Source: Candidatus Edwardsiibacteriota bacterium (GTDB lineage: Bacteria; Edwardsbacteria; AC1; EtOH8). From it: 64,000 nt of DNA. Positions 50,827 to 60,076 of this stretch are shown here, in pieces. The DNA is taken from positions 1-64,000 of the forward strand of contig JAGVNJ010000019.1 in the NCBI GenBank assembly GCA_020053305.1. Direction: 5' to 3'. How positions within the stretch are numbered: the first letter of the stretch is position 1; every line of letters starts with the position of its first letter. The position numbers and the translations under genes are program-made. A model generated the notes under the pieces. The model saw nothing but the letters and a program-made list of their open reading frames with translations. It was not told the DNA's origin and searched no databases.

Positions 50827-52701
50827 GTGTCTCCAAAACGTATTGGAAAGACCGACAAAAAATTCAGCCAAGCCGTCGGAACGGGGACAACCCGCAGTTG
50901 GGTCTCAAGGTCATGGCCTTACTGGCTGCTGGGACTGCTGGTGTTCCTGGTATATTCCCAGGCGATCGGGTTTGATCTCATTGATTTTGACGATGTCAAA
51001 CTCGCGGCCCTCAGCCGGCAGCAGATACAGGGCCATGTTCCTCTGGTCCGGATATTGACCGGGGATGTGTTCGGCGATGAAACCGGGATCTTTTATCACC
51101 GTCCGGTGCTTTCCCTGTCCCTGCTGGCCGACACCGTCATCGGGGGCGGCGCTCCATGGTTCTATCACCTGTCCAGCATCCTGCTCCATATCCTGGCCTG
51201 CTGCCTGTTCCTGTGGCTGTTGCTTCAGGCGGGGCATAAGAAAGAGCCGGCTTTTCTTCTGGCCCTTATTATCGGGGTGCACCCGGCCCTGGTCCAGGCG
51301 GTGGCCTGGGTCCCGGGACGCAATGATATCCTGCTGGCGGTATTCCTGCTGTTCACCGCCCTCGGACTGTTCCGTTATTTCCGGGGCGGATCCTGGATTT
51401 GGCTGGCTGCTTCGTCGCTTTCGTACCTGCTGGGCCTGTTCACCAAGGAGACGGCGGTCATCTTTTTGTTGATCCTCCCGCCCTGGGCCCTGATGAACGG
51501 CATCAAGCACAGCCGGGGAAAAGCTTTTATAACCGGAGCGGCTCTGCTCGGCCTGTCTGTATTTTGGTTCATAGTCAGGCAGCTGTCGGCGGCCGGAAGA
51601 ACCGGCGGCGATATTCCGATCAGGGAGGGCTTAAAATATGCCGGGAAGGGATTTCTGTCCTATACCGGCAAAGTCGTGCTGCCGTTCAATCTGTCGCTGG
51701 TGCCCGACCATCTGGATGTGAATGTCTTTCCGGGATTGGTCGCCATTGCCGTTTTGGTGTTGGTATTCTGGAGGTTGAGATCGGTCCGCCCCCAAGGATT
51801 GTTCCTGGGCTTGTTGTGGTATGTCCTGTTTCTGATTCCGGCCCTGCCCAATGAGACCTTTCTGGAACACCGCCTCTATGTCCCCCTGATGGGGCTGCTG
51901 TTTGCTTTGGGAGGAATCAAACCCCTGGCCGATCTCAGACTGGGGGATAGAAAACCGACATTAACCTTGGCGGTGCTGGTTGCCTTGTTGATATTCATTA
52001 ACATCGGGCATGCGGCCGGCTTCAATGACCGGGAAACCGCCTGGAGCAGGGCGGTAAAGGTCTCGCCTAATTCGTGGCTGGCCAATATGTCCATGGGCCT
52101 GATATCATCCCGGAGCGGCGACCCGGCCTTGGCCGAAAAATATTACCTGAAGGCCCGGCAGGCCAATCCCGGGAATGCCAAGCTGCAGTTAAATCTGGGA
52201 TTGCTTTACCTGAATAACCGCAGACCGGAACAGGCCAGCAAATTATTTTCCGGATTATTAATCACCCATCCGGATTATCCCGGGGCCAATTATAACCTGG
52301 GTCAGTCTCTGGACCGGCTGAAAAAATACGACCAGGCTGCTGAATGCTATCGGCGGGAATTGGCTAACGACTCAACCAATACCGATGCCAGGATCGCGCT
52401 GGGGGCCTCGCTGGCCGAGATCGGCCGGTATGATGAAGCCAGGGCATCATTCTTGTCGGCGCTGCAATTGGATCAAAATAATTATGAGGCTTTGCTTAAC
52501 CTGGGAGTGATCGAATTCAGGGCCAAGAATATTGCCGGGGCCCAAGACTGGCTGGAACGGGCGGTCCGGGCTTCCCCGGAACGGGCGGAGGGGCACCTGA
52601 ACCTGGGGTATGCTTACCGGGCGGGGAATCGCCTGCCCGAAGCCCGAAGGGAGTTTGGGATCGCCGCCCGGATCGATCCGGCATACAATAATATCAAATG
52701 A
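50827..52701 (+). CDS. Polytopic GT-C-like membrane protein with C-terminal TPRs
   Basis: GTG 50827 follows directly on the upstream stop. The 624-residue protein has about ten transmembrane helices over residues 30-400. The first loop contains the acidic IDFDDVKLA (DD motif of GT-C enzymes) and later HRPVLSLSLLADTVIGG, the layout of TMTC/PMT-like mannosyltransferases. TPRs fill residues about 410-624. It probably transfers a sugar from polyprenol phosphate to a protein or glycan on the outer face of the inner membrane. The polyprenol-phosphate GT2 two genes upstream would make its donor. Confidence 0.82.
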   Translation: MSPKRIGKTDKKFSQAVGTGTTRSWVSRSWPYWLLGLLVFLVYSQAIGFDLIDFDDVKLAALSRQQIQGHVPLVRILTGDVFGDETGIFYHRPVLSLSLLADTVIGGGAPWFYHLSSILLHILACCLFLWLLLQAGHKKEPAFLLALIIGVHPALVQAVAWVPGRNDILLAVFLLFTALGLFRYFRGGSWIWLAASSLSYLLGLFTKETAVIFLLILPPWALMNGIKHSRGKAFITGAALLGLSVFWFIVRQLSAAGRTGGDIPIREGLKYAGKGFLSYTGKVVLPFNLSLVPDHLDVNVFPGLVAIAVLVLVFWRLRSVRPQGLFLGLLWYVLFLIPALPNETFLEHRLYVPLMGLLFALGGIKPLADLRLGDRKPTLTLAVLVALLIFINIGHAAGFNDRETAWSRAVKVSPNSWLANMSMGLISSRSGDPALAEKYYLKARQANPGNAKLQLNLGLLYLNNRRPEQASKLFSGLLITHPDYPGANYNLGQSLDRLKKYDQAAECYRRELANDSTNTDARIALGASLAEIGRYDEARASFLSALQLDQNNYEALLNLGVIEFRAKNIAGAQDWLERAVRASPERAEGHLNLGYAYRAGNRLPEARREFGIAARIDPAYNNIK

Positions 52702-52896
52702 TGATCAGGAGCCATTGACGGGAATTTCGGGGTTTGAACCCAGGGCCACAACGGCAACGGTTGAAGAACACGGCGCACCACCGGAGATTTACAGCCGACA
52801 GATACTATCAAAGCGCTGCTGAGGGGATAATCTTTTCCGCTTATCCCAAACCAACACCGTTATAAAACATCAATAAAATTTATTGTGTATTGCCGG

Positions 52897-53772
52897 ATGA
52901 ATTCGCCGAAAATATATTTTACGGCGCCCAAAGAATATCATCAAATTGTCGCCGGATTAATCCGCGATAAGTGCGAAAAAAACGCGCGGACAGTAACGAT
53001 TGATGCCAGGGAAATTGCTCTTTGGGATATCAATTTAAATTTTATTATCGGCGTATTGTCGAAGAATAAAAAACCGGAAATCTTGAAGGTGTTGGATCTG
53101 GGCTGCGGATACGGCTTCCATACCAATGCCGTAGGCGGTCTCAAATGCCGAACGTTAGGGATCGACATAAACGAGCCAGCCATTGATTTTGCCAAGGGGC
53201 ATAATTTATTTCCCAAAAAGATCATTTTTTCAAATAAAGCCGTTGAGGATTTGCCCGGCAGAAAAGAGTTTGACGCCATAATTGTCAGTGAATTACTGGA
53301 GCATTGCGTTGACCCCGAAGACATTGTCGCCCAGTGTAAACGCCTGATAAAAAATCACGGGATTATAATATTCACCGGACCCAATGGGCGCAGCCTCAGG
53401 GAGTTGGTGGAGATGCTGCTGTTGCCGGTGCGAAGAACCAAAAGGGGCCCGAAAATTCTAAGAAAGATAAGAAATATTGCTTCCCGGATAGTAAATAGTC
53501 AAATCACGGCTTGGGATATATTTGCCGATGATTATCACAAACGGTTTTATACCATGAACGGGTTGTTATCGTTGTTCTCAAAATACGGCTTTATATTAAG
53601 GGAATATCAAAATCAGGATTTCACGGCCACTCTGCTGGGGACAATATTCCCGTATATTAAATTTCCGGCGGGCTTGCTTAAGTTTGATTATAAAACGGCT
53701 GACCGCTTGCCTTATTATCTGGCCGGAGGCTGGATGATGGTTTTTGAACAGCGAGGTGAATATGGCGATTGA
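52897..53772 (+). CDS. SAM-dependent methyltransferase
   Basis: The 291-residue protein has a clear motif I, VLDLGCGYGFHTNAVG, near residue 65, then LGIDINEPAIDFAKGH, AIIVSELLEHCVDPEDIVAQCKRLIKNHGIIIFTGPNGRSL. This is the pattern of ubiquinone/glycan-type class I methyltransferases. ATG 52897 is chosen over GTG 52885; neither has a strong ribosome-binding site. The 195-nt gap upstream shows no gene. It overlaps the decarboxylase gene by 11 nt, so it belongs to that operon and may methylate its product. Confidence 0.87.
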   Translation: MNSPKIYFTAPKEYHQIVAGLIRDKCEKNARTVTIDAREIALWDINLNFIIGVLSKNKKPEILKVLDLGCGYGFHTNAVGGLKCRTLGIDINEPAIDFAKGHNLFPKKIIFSNKAVEDLPGRKEFDAIIVSELLEHCVDPEDIVAQCKRLIKNHGIIIFTGPNGRSLRELVEMLLLPVRRTKRGPKILRKIRNIASRIVNSQITAWDIFADDYHKRFYTMNGLLSLFSKYGFILREYQNQDFTATLLGTIFPYIKFPAGLLKFDYKTADRLPYYLAGGWMMVFEQRGEYGD

Positions 53773-55006
53773 AAAAACCCAGGCCTGCCTGCCGGGCGAT
53801 GATCCGGTGAAATCAATGGAGGCAACAATAAAAAGGACCGTCAAGGAGCACGGCACCCCGCTGGAGATCGCTTCCTGCGGCATGCTGTCCGGCAACATGG
53901 CCCGGGCCCGCCAGATCATGACCCCGTACGGCTGGCAGGATAATATCTTCTATTCTTACAAGACCAACCCGGTGCCGGAGGCATTAAAGATTCTGCATCA
54001 GAACGGGGCCGGGGCCGAGGTGATCTCGGAGCGGGAGCTGAACCTGGCGCTTGATCTGGGCCTCAAGCCTGATCGGATAGTCTTCAACGGCATATACAAA
54101 TCTCCGGCAGCCCTGAAGACCGCGGTGGATAAAAGGATCAAATGCATAAATATCGATGCCCCGCAGGAATTGGATATCGTCAATCAGTTGTCAAAGGATG
54201 CCGAATACAAGATAGGACTGGGCCTGCGGGTCCGTCCCTCGGTGGGCTGGCAGGGCCAGTTCGGACATATCATCAAAGACGGCTCGGCCTACGCCATGGC
54301 CCAAAAGATCTCGGTCAATAAAAAACTCGATCTTAAAACCATTCATTTCCATCTGGGCAGCAGTAATTTAGCGACATATCGCCGGGCAATAGAGGAATCT
54401 TTAGCCTTCATCGGAATCTTAAACCGAAAATTGGGGACCGCTATCCGGGCGCTGGATATCGGAGGGGGCTTTCCGGGTCCTGATATGCGGATGCTGACCA
54501 TTTGGGAGCAGGGGTGGCTGCGGCTGTGGGACCGGCCGTGGCCTTTTCCGGCAGCCGGGCCGAATGATGGATTTAAGATAATGGAGGAAACGGCTGAATA
54601 TTTTAACAGCGCCAGGGCAAAGTATGGTTTGAATGATCTGGAGATGTGGACCGAGCCGGGCCGTTTGATAACCGGGGACGCTCAGATCCTGGCGGTCAAA
54701 GTGGTGGGTTTGCGTAAATCTGGCCGGAAGAATTACGCCGTAGTGGATGGCGGCCGGGTGGGGGCGGCCGGGCCGCTGGTGGGCGAGACGCGGAAAGTGT
54801 CTGTTTTGGGAAAAACAGCAGGTATTAAGAATAAGGTTTACGATATTGTGGGCCCCACCTGCATGCCCTGGGACCGGCTGTTCGCCGGGGTCAGATTGCC
54901 AAAACTGGAGATGGGGGACATCCTGATAATCGAAGGGGCCGGGGCTTATTTTGTCCCGATGGAGGCAGAATTCTCATTTGATAAACCGAAATTTGTAATG
55001 CAATAG
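53762..55006 (+). CDS. PLP-dependent group IV decarboxylase (LysA-like)
   Basis: ATG 53762 behind GAGGTG starts a 414-residue alanine-racemase-fold enzyme. The PLP lysine lies in FYSYKTNPVPEALKIL; HFHLGSS, DIGGGFPG and EPGRLITGDA form the phosphate and substrate pocket; the cross-subunit Cys lies in GPTCMPWDRL, and GAGAYFVPMEAEF closes the active site. Normal diaminopimelate decarboxylases read GPTCDSxD, so the M-P in place of D-S suggests another amino acid as substrate. It is followed 10 nt later by an ATP-grasp ligase, a pair expected to make and then join an amine or amino acid. Confidence 0.88.
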   Translation: MAIEKTQACLPGDDPVKSMEATIKRTVKEHGTPLEIASCGMLSGNMARARQIMTPYGWQDNIFYSYKTNPVPEALKILHQNGAGAEVISERELNLALDLGLKPDRIVFNGIYKSPAALKTAVDKRIKCINIDAPQELDIVNQLSKDAEYKIGLGLRVRPSVGWQGQFGHIIKDGSAYAMAQKISVNKKLDLKTIHFHLGSSNLATYRRAIEESLAFIGILNRKLGTAIRALDIGGGFPGPDMRMLTIWEQGWLRLWDRPWPFPAAGPNDGFKIMEETAEYFNSARAKYGLNDLEMWTEPGRLITGDAQILAVKVVGLRKSGRKNYAVVDGGRVGAAGPLVGETRKVSVLGKTAGIKNKVYDIVGPTCMPWDRLFAGVRLPKLEMGDILIIEGAGAYFVPMEAEFSFDKPKFVMQ

Positions 55007-55016
55007 GGGTTTAAAT

Positions 55017-56189
55017 TTGAGCAACGGAAATAAACCCACGGTATTCATATTGGAGGGCAATTTTCTGGGTCTGGAGATGGCCCGGGAACTACGGGATGCC
55101 GGATGTAGCGTAGTAGTGGTGGGCCACTTGAAAAGCGACATCGCCCTGTACGTCAGGGGTGTGAAGGGCGTTGTGCTGCCGTTGCCCCAGGATGCCCCGG
55201 ATGCTTTGATGGCCGGTCTTATGAAGGCGGGCGGAGAAGTTAAGGGGGAAAAGGTGATAATAGGGGCCAGCGAGGGATACGGGAAATGGCTGTCCCAGAA
55301 TAAAAGAGAATTATTCCCGCATTTCAAAATGCTCGATTGCCAAGTTGATGATATCGCCGCAATGTTGGACAAATGGAACCAGCTGCAGACGGCAGTGTCG
55401 GCGGGTATCGCCATACCCCAAAGCTCGATATTAGATGAAAATTGTAAGCCGGCAAATAATATAAAATTCCCGGTGGTGGTAAAGGCCAGGTTTTCCCCCA
55501 AGTCAGTGTCTTTCAGGGATTCCCTGGGTGAAAAGGTTATTATTGCCAACAATGACCTGGAGTTGAGCAAGGCCTGCGCAAAAACAACCAGCCTCGGTTT
55601 CAAACCGATGATACAGGAAGTGATTCCCGGGGTTGATTACAACCAATTTCTATTCGGTGCGGCGGTAAAGGACGGGAAGCCCTATGCCGTCTGTTTGACT
55701 CAAAAGCTTAAAACAAACCCCCAGCCCTACGGCAGCGGGGTGGTGATCCGGACCATCTATCACCAGGAGATTTATGATGCCGGGTTGAAATTTTTAAAGC
55801 AGATAAATTACTCCGGAATCTGCGACATCGAATTCATGCGCAACTGGGATACCGGCGAATTCCAATTTATTGAGTTCAATCCCCGCTATGGGCTGGGGCA
55901 GAGGGTTTCCCAAATGGCCGGGGTCAGCCTGGCTGAGATGGCGGTTGATCTGGCTCTGGGAACCACCCCCACGGATATCAAAATTGCCGAGCCGGGCTTT
56001 TACTGGGTCTATTTTGACGAGTGGGTAAAGGAAAAAGTAATGCCCTGGCGGAATTCGTTTATCAAACAACTACGGAGACGGGATAATACCGCAAGAATTA
56101 TCGATTTTAGGGACATAACCCCGGAAGCTTTTCATCTGTTGAATATTCTAAATCTAAAATTAAAAAGATTAATAAACAGATCTCGATAA
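55017..56189 (+). CDS. ATP-grasp ligase
   Basis: TTG 55017 starts a 390-residue ATP-grasp protein: N-terminal Rossmann-like VFILEGNFLGLEMARELRDAGCSVVVVG, the ATP-lysine strand IKFPVVVKARFSP, QEVIPGVDYNQFLFGA and the metal-binding FQFIEFNPRYGLGQRVSQMAG. Such enzymes join a carboxylate to an amine through an acyl phosphate. The C-terminal 50 residues are basic. Pairing with the PLP decarboxylase upstream suggests an amide or peptide-type product built on an amino-acid-derived amine. Substrates are unknown. Confidence 0.85.
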   Translation: MSNGNKPTVFILEGNFLGLEMARELRDAGCSVVVVGHLKSDIALYVRGVKGVVLPLPQDAPDALMAGLMKAGGEVKGEKVIIGASEGYGKWLSQNKRELFPHFKMLDCQVDDIAAMLDKWNQLQTAVSAGIAIPQSSILDENCKPANNIKFPVVVKARFSPKSVSFRDSLGEKVIIANNDLELSKACAKTTSLGFKPMIQEVIPGVDYNQFLFGAAVKDGKPYAVCLTQKLKTNPQPYGSGVVIRTIYHQEIYDAGLKFLKQINYSGICDIEFMRNWDTGEFQFIEFNPRYGLGQRVSQMAGVSLAEMAVDLALGTTPTDIKIAEPGFYWVYFDEWVKEKVMPWRNSFIKQLRRRDNTARIIDFRDITPEAFHLLNILNLKLKRLINRSR

Positions 56190-56236
56190 GAAACGGATAT
56201 GTTCGTTAAAAGATATCCCAGAATTGAACCGATTCA

Positions 56237-57232
56237 TTGATAGGTACAAGAGTGTTTCTAAGCAAAATTAAAAAGAAAATCGCATACATCCTTCGCCAGA
56301 CAGGGTTGGGTAATCGGATTTATTTTATGCTTAAGCAAATAATTCGAAAGCCGGTAATAGATTTTAAATTTCCAAACCTGATAAGCATCGAAGTTGCAAG
56401 TGCTTGCAGCCTAAATTGCGTACATTGTCCGTCGCACAGTAAAGATACGATAGGTAATAAAAGGGAATTGGGATTTATTGACATCGAATTATTTAATAAA
56501 GCGATGGATGAAATTGACTGCTATGGCAAAAGGAGAATATATCTTCATAAGGATGGAGAACCGCTGTTACATCCGAAATTTCCTGAAATATTGCATCGTC
56601 TTAAATTGCACAAAGAACATGAAATATATTTGACGACCAATGCCAGCCATTTGACGGATCCTATGTCGAAATTGTTATTGGATGCCAGGGTAGATATAAT
56701 TAATTTTAGCATCGGGGCATTTACACCTGAAATGTATAAGCACATTAGAGGTGGGGACCTGTCTCGGGTTGTGGCCAATATCCGTAATTTCTTAAATATA
56801 CGGAATGGCTCCGCATGGAAGCCACACGTTATTGTGCAAATTATTGATTTGCAGACGATAAAAATGGACGATGAAATTAAATGCTTTAAAAAGTATTGGA
56901 GCCAATTTGACGTTGAGGTTCAAGTATGGGATGAGCTTACATGGGGCATAAAAGCAGATGCACGCCGGCATGGCTATCGTTATCCCTGCTATTCGTTGTG
57001 GGATTCATTCAATATAAATTCGGACGGCACTGTTACGGCTTGTTGCATGGATTGGAATCAAACCCTTAAAATTGGCGATTTCAAGAAACAGGGTATTTTA
57101 CAAATATGGAATGGCGACAAGTTGAAAACATATCGCTGTGATCACATGAACAATGATTTTGAAGATATGCCAATTTGTAAGCTATGCAATTACTGGCATT
57201 GGCAGACCATGCTTAGGAAATATACATGCTAA
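56237..57232 (+). CDS. AT-rich radical SAM/SPASM protein
   Basis: The 331-residue protein has the CX3CX2C motif CSLNCVHCPSH near residue 58, the GGEP-equivalent HKDGEPLLHPKF and a SPASM-type C-terminus (CYSLWDSFNINSDGTVTACCMDWN; CKLCNYWHW). The ORF track start is kept; GTG 56252 is also possible and neither has a clear ribosome-binding site. Base composition is more AT-rich than in the decarboxylase/ATP-grasp genes before it, which suggests transfer as part of an island reaching to about 59 kb. It probably modifies the same peptide, sugar or lipid as its neighbours. Confidence 0.85.
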   Translation: MIGTRVFLSKIKKKIAYILRQTGLGNRIYFMLKQIIRKPVIDFKFPNLISIEVASACSLNCVHCPSHSKDTIGNKRELGFIDIELFNKAMDEIDCYGKRRIYLHKDGEPLLHPKFPEILHRLKLHKEHEIYLTTNASHLTDPMSKLLLDARVDIINFSIGAFTPEMYKHIRGGDLSRVVANIRNFLNIRNGSAWKPHVIVQIIDLQTIKMDDEIKCFKKYWSQFDVEVQVWDELTWGIKADARRHGYRYPCYSLWDSFNINSDGTVTACCMDWNQTLKIGDFKKQGILQIWNGDKLKTYRCDHMNNDFEDMPICKLCNYWHWQTMLRKYTC

Positions 57233-57308
57233 CAGCATATGGTAGGGCTATTTAACGGTTACGGTCGGTTGGCTTTATAGTATGGCAGTTGGATAAATTA
57301 TTGAATAA

Positions 57309-58316
57309 ATGTTGCAGGAAAAAATAATATATAATAACGCCCATGAATTGCCGGAAATATGGGAATCAGGGTTGTTCGGGCGTTCCAAATTGTATGAAAG
57401 ATCTTTTTTGGCTCATATCCAAAAGGGATCAAATAGCAAGCAATGCTATTATATAATCAAGACCGCGAATAGACTTGATGGTGGAATTGTCTCATCGGTG
57501 AAATTGCGGGCGACCAGATGGCTTCCTCCCATGGATACAGTTATCTGCCGGTACCCCTTGTCGCTTCCAACCAGAGGATATTCCCTGTCTCAAACAGCTT
57601 TTGAGGCGGCGGTGAATATTGTATCGGAAAGAAGCGAGGGCCTGAAAATGATAATATGCGACGAAAAAATACCTAACATAATCCCCCCAGGCTGGAAGAC
57701 AAAGAACGGTATGCCTTATGCGATATTTTTCAATAGATATAAGACGTTTGAAGAATACTTGGATGGTTTAAAGAAGAATTATCGGAAATCAATCAAAAGA
57801 TCTTTAACTAAATTTAAAGAAGTCATTATTTGTGAAGAAAAAGGGAATGAGTTTTCAGACAAACATTACCGGCTTTATCAGGCAGTCTCCCGGAAAGCCA
57901 GATACAAGGGGTTTTTTATGTCTCAACCCTTTTTTACGGATATAAATATTGATCATATATATTTAACCGCTTATTTTAGAGGTCAAATTATCGGATGGTT
58001 AATTCTTTTACTTGACGGCACAACCGTTTATGCCCCTGTCTGTGGATTCGATCTAAAAAAGAACCTTCAATACGATATCTGGAGAAACCTTCATCTATCG
58101 GCTATAAGGAAAGCTATTGATGGCAAGTATTCAAGTATTGATTTTGGTGACACTGCTGAGGTCGGCAAAACAAGGCTAGGATGCGTTTTGAAACCAAGAT
58201 ACTTATTGGTAAAGCATGAGAACAAATTGTTGAACGTTCTATTGTCATTCTCCCGGTGGTTCGAATACAAGCCAACAGGGGCGATGCCACGACCATATAA
58301 ACGAAACGAGGGCTAA
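57309..58316 (+). CDS. FemAB/GNAT-like acyltransferase, copy 1
   Basis: The 335-residue protein has the split-GNAT pattern of FemAB-like enzymes: YKTFEEYLDGLKKNYRKSIKRSLTKF in the middle (the family's K-x-R-x-x-x-K helix), YLTAYFRGQIIGWLILLLDG, and SSIDFGDTAEVGKTRLGCVLKPRYLLVKH at the end. FemAB enzymes attach amino acids from aminoacyl-tRNA or acyl groups to envelope precursors. It is AT-rich. The protein at 59060-60076 shares the same C-terminal motif and is a paralog. Confidence 0.78.
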   Translation: MLQEKIIYNNAHELPEIWESGLFGRSKLYERSFLAHIQKGSNSKQCYYIIKTANRLDGGIVSSVKLRATRWLPPMDTVICRYPLSLPTRGYSLSQTAFEAAVNIVSERSEGLKMIICDEKIPNIIPPGWKTKNGMPYAIFFNRYKTFEEYLDGLKKNYRKSIKRSLTKFKEVIICEEKGNEFSDKHYRLYQAVSRKARYKGFFMSQPFFTDINIDHIYLTAYFRGQIIGWLILLLDGTTVYAPVCGFDLKKNLQYDIWRNLHLSAIRKAIDGKYSSIDFGDTAEVGKTRLGCVLKPRYLLVKHENKLLNVLLSFSRWFEYKPTGAMPRPYKRNEG

Positions 58317-58319
58317 GTG

Positions 58320-59063
58320 ATGTCTGACTACAATAAATTCTGGCAAAAAGTATATGATGTTGCAGCAACTTCAAGTCAAGAAGAGTACGAAAAGGTATTG
58401 TATCCCTCGGCGGCCGACGAATTATTGCAACGCGCTTTAGTCCACAAACTATTGGCAAAAAGGATAAAGGGAAAGGGGAAAAAACTGGCAGATGTTGGAT
58501 GCGGCACGGGCCGTTACTTCAACGATTTAGAACAAATGGGATTTGAAATCATGGGCTGTGACTATTCATGGAATTTGTTACGCCATGCCAAAACCCAGAA
58601 AAAAGGCGGGTTGTTGCAGGCTGAGGCAGAAAATCTTCCTTATCGTCCCAATACGTTTGATGTGGTTATCTCCATAGGTGTGCTTCAAACGGTTGTCGAT
58701 TATAAGAAAGGAATGGACGAAGTGTACCGCATATTGAAACCAGGGGGTGTTCTAATAATATCAACTCTTAGAAGACCTGTTATCTGGGAACTGCCGTTTA
58801 TGCCGGTTGTGGAGTTGTTTATGTATGATTATTCTATGCTGTCCGGCCAATGGTATCATAAGTTGATCGGTGATCGTACAGGTTTAAGTTGGCATAATCG
58901 CCCTCATGCAAATAGGGCTAAACGTTTCAACGTGTCGGATATAAAGAATTATTTGCACGGGCAAGGTTTCACCGATATTCGGCATTGCTACTTGGGCCGT
59001 TTGAAACATATTCCCATATTGTTGAACTCACAAATAATTACTTTCAGGGCTGTCAAGATATGA
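58320..59063 (+). CDS. SAM-dependent methyltransferase (type 11)
   Basis: ATG 58320 (or GTG 58317) starts a 247-residue class I methyltransferase with ADVGCGTGRYFNDLEQMGFEIMGCDYS near residue 60, QAEAENLPYRPNTFDVVISIGVLQTVVDYKKGMDEVYRILKPGGVLIIST and a C-terminal helix-strand tail. It is squeezed between two FemAB-like genes: 3 nt after the first and with a 4-nt overlap (ATGA) with the second, so the three act in one pathway. Confidence 0.87.
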   Translation: MSDYNKFWQKVYDVAATSSQEEYEKVLYPSAADELLQRALVHKLLAKRIKGKGKKLADVGCGTGRYFNDLEQMGFEIMGCDYSWNLLRHAKTQKKGGLLQAEAENLPYRPNTFDVVISIGVLQTVVDYKKGMDEVYRILKPGGVLIISTLRRPVIWELPFMPVVELFMYDYSMLSGQWYHKLIGDRTGLSWHNRPHANRAKRFNVSDIKNYLHGQGFTDIRHCYLGRLKHIPILLNSQIITFRAVKI

Positions 59064-60076
59064 CTGAGAACAACGATGGTGTTGTTTATTTTAAAGATCC
59101 TCTGGATATTCCCGAAGGATGGGACGATCTGGCTTGGGATGCCCGATTGTTCAACTCCGTGATATTTTTGCGACATTTACACCTTACGAATAGGGTTGGT
59201 CAGAAATATTTCTTCAGGAACGAGGCTGGCCGCCTTGCTTTGGCGGGTTCTCTTTACCGGACGGTGCTTCCGTTCCGCCTGGGCCCGGCTTGCTTCGGAG
59301 CGCCGGTTTCCGTATGCGGGGTGCCGATGGTGTATGGCAGTCAAGCCGGGTTTGCTCCATTGAAGAACGTACAAGAATCGGCCCAGGTGATGGACAATGC
59401 CTGGCCGGGGTTTCAAATTATAGCCGGTTTGGAGGATAGGACCGAAGGTATCCCTGGTTGGTCTTGTAAAAGATATCTGATTACGGTCGATTTCAATGTC
59501 CGTTGGAAGGATTTCGGAGGATATGTGGAATCAATGAGATCCGATTACCGCAAGCAGGTGGTGGGATCATTGCGAAAGTGGCAGGGGGTGAAAAAAGAGA
59601 TAACCCAGGGTTGCGGTTTCAATAACGATGATTATCGAATGTTTCTTGATATGTACAAGACCGCCAAGGACCAAAGCAAGCCATTGGGGATAGATTTTTT
59701 CCGAAATACGCCCGTGGAACATCAATATATAAAATCATCTTACGAAGATAAAAATCTGGGATGGTGCCTGCTGCTGCCGGAGGGCGGCACCCTGCATCTC
59801 CTGTATTTAGGCTATGAAATAACCCTTAATAACAGATTTGATGTTTACATCAATCTTTTGCTGGAATCCATAAGATATGCAATTGAAAACGGGTACAAAA
59901 AACTGAGAATGGGACAGACCGCTGAACTTATCAAGATGCGTCTGGGTGGAGTTCCAGCTGAACGGTATATCCTGGTCAGGCATACCAATCCCCTGGTCAA
60001 TCAGATAATAAAACGAACCGACATATTCAACTTTAGGAAACACTACCCGCCTTTGCGGGTGTTTAAAAGCGGATGA
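59060..60076 (+). CDS. FemAB/GNAT-like acyltransferase, copy 2
   Basis: ATG 59060 overlaps the methyltransferase stop by 4 nt; the track's start at 58985 is in the wrong context. The 338-residue protein has WKDFGGYVESMRSDYRKQVVGSLRKW in the FemAB central helix, WCLLLPEGGTLHLLYLGYEITLNNRFDVYINLLLESIRYAIENG, and KLRMGQTAELIKMRLGGVPAERYILVRHTNPLVN. The last segment mirrors the end of copy 1. A possible role is amino-acylation or acylation of a surface glycan or lipid. It overlaps the membrane protein that follows by 4 nt. Confidence 0.78.
   Translation: MTENNDGVVYFKDPLDIPEGWDDLAWDARLFNSVIFLRHLHLTNRVGQKYFFRNEAGRLALAGSLYRTVLPFRLGPACFGAPVSVCGVPMVYGSQAGFAPLKNVQESAQVMDNAWPGFQIIAGLEDRTEGIPGWSCKRYLITVDFNVRWKDFGGYVESMRSDYRKQVVGSLRKWQGVKKEITQGCGFNNDDYRMFLDMYKTAKDQSKPLGIDFFRNTPVEHQYIKSSYEDKNLGWCLLLPEGGTLHLLYLGYEITLNNRFDVYINLLLESIRYAIENGYKKLRMGQTAELIKMRLGGVPAERYILVRHTNPLVNQIIKRTDIFNFRKHYPPLRVFKSG

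Noticed and set aside
52728-52745. tRNA-like T-arm (GGGTTTGAACCC)
   Set aside because: No acceptor stem, D-arm or anticodon arm can be built around it.
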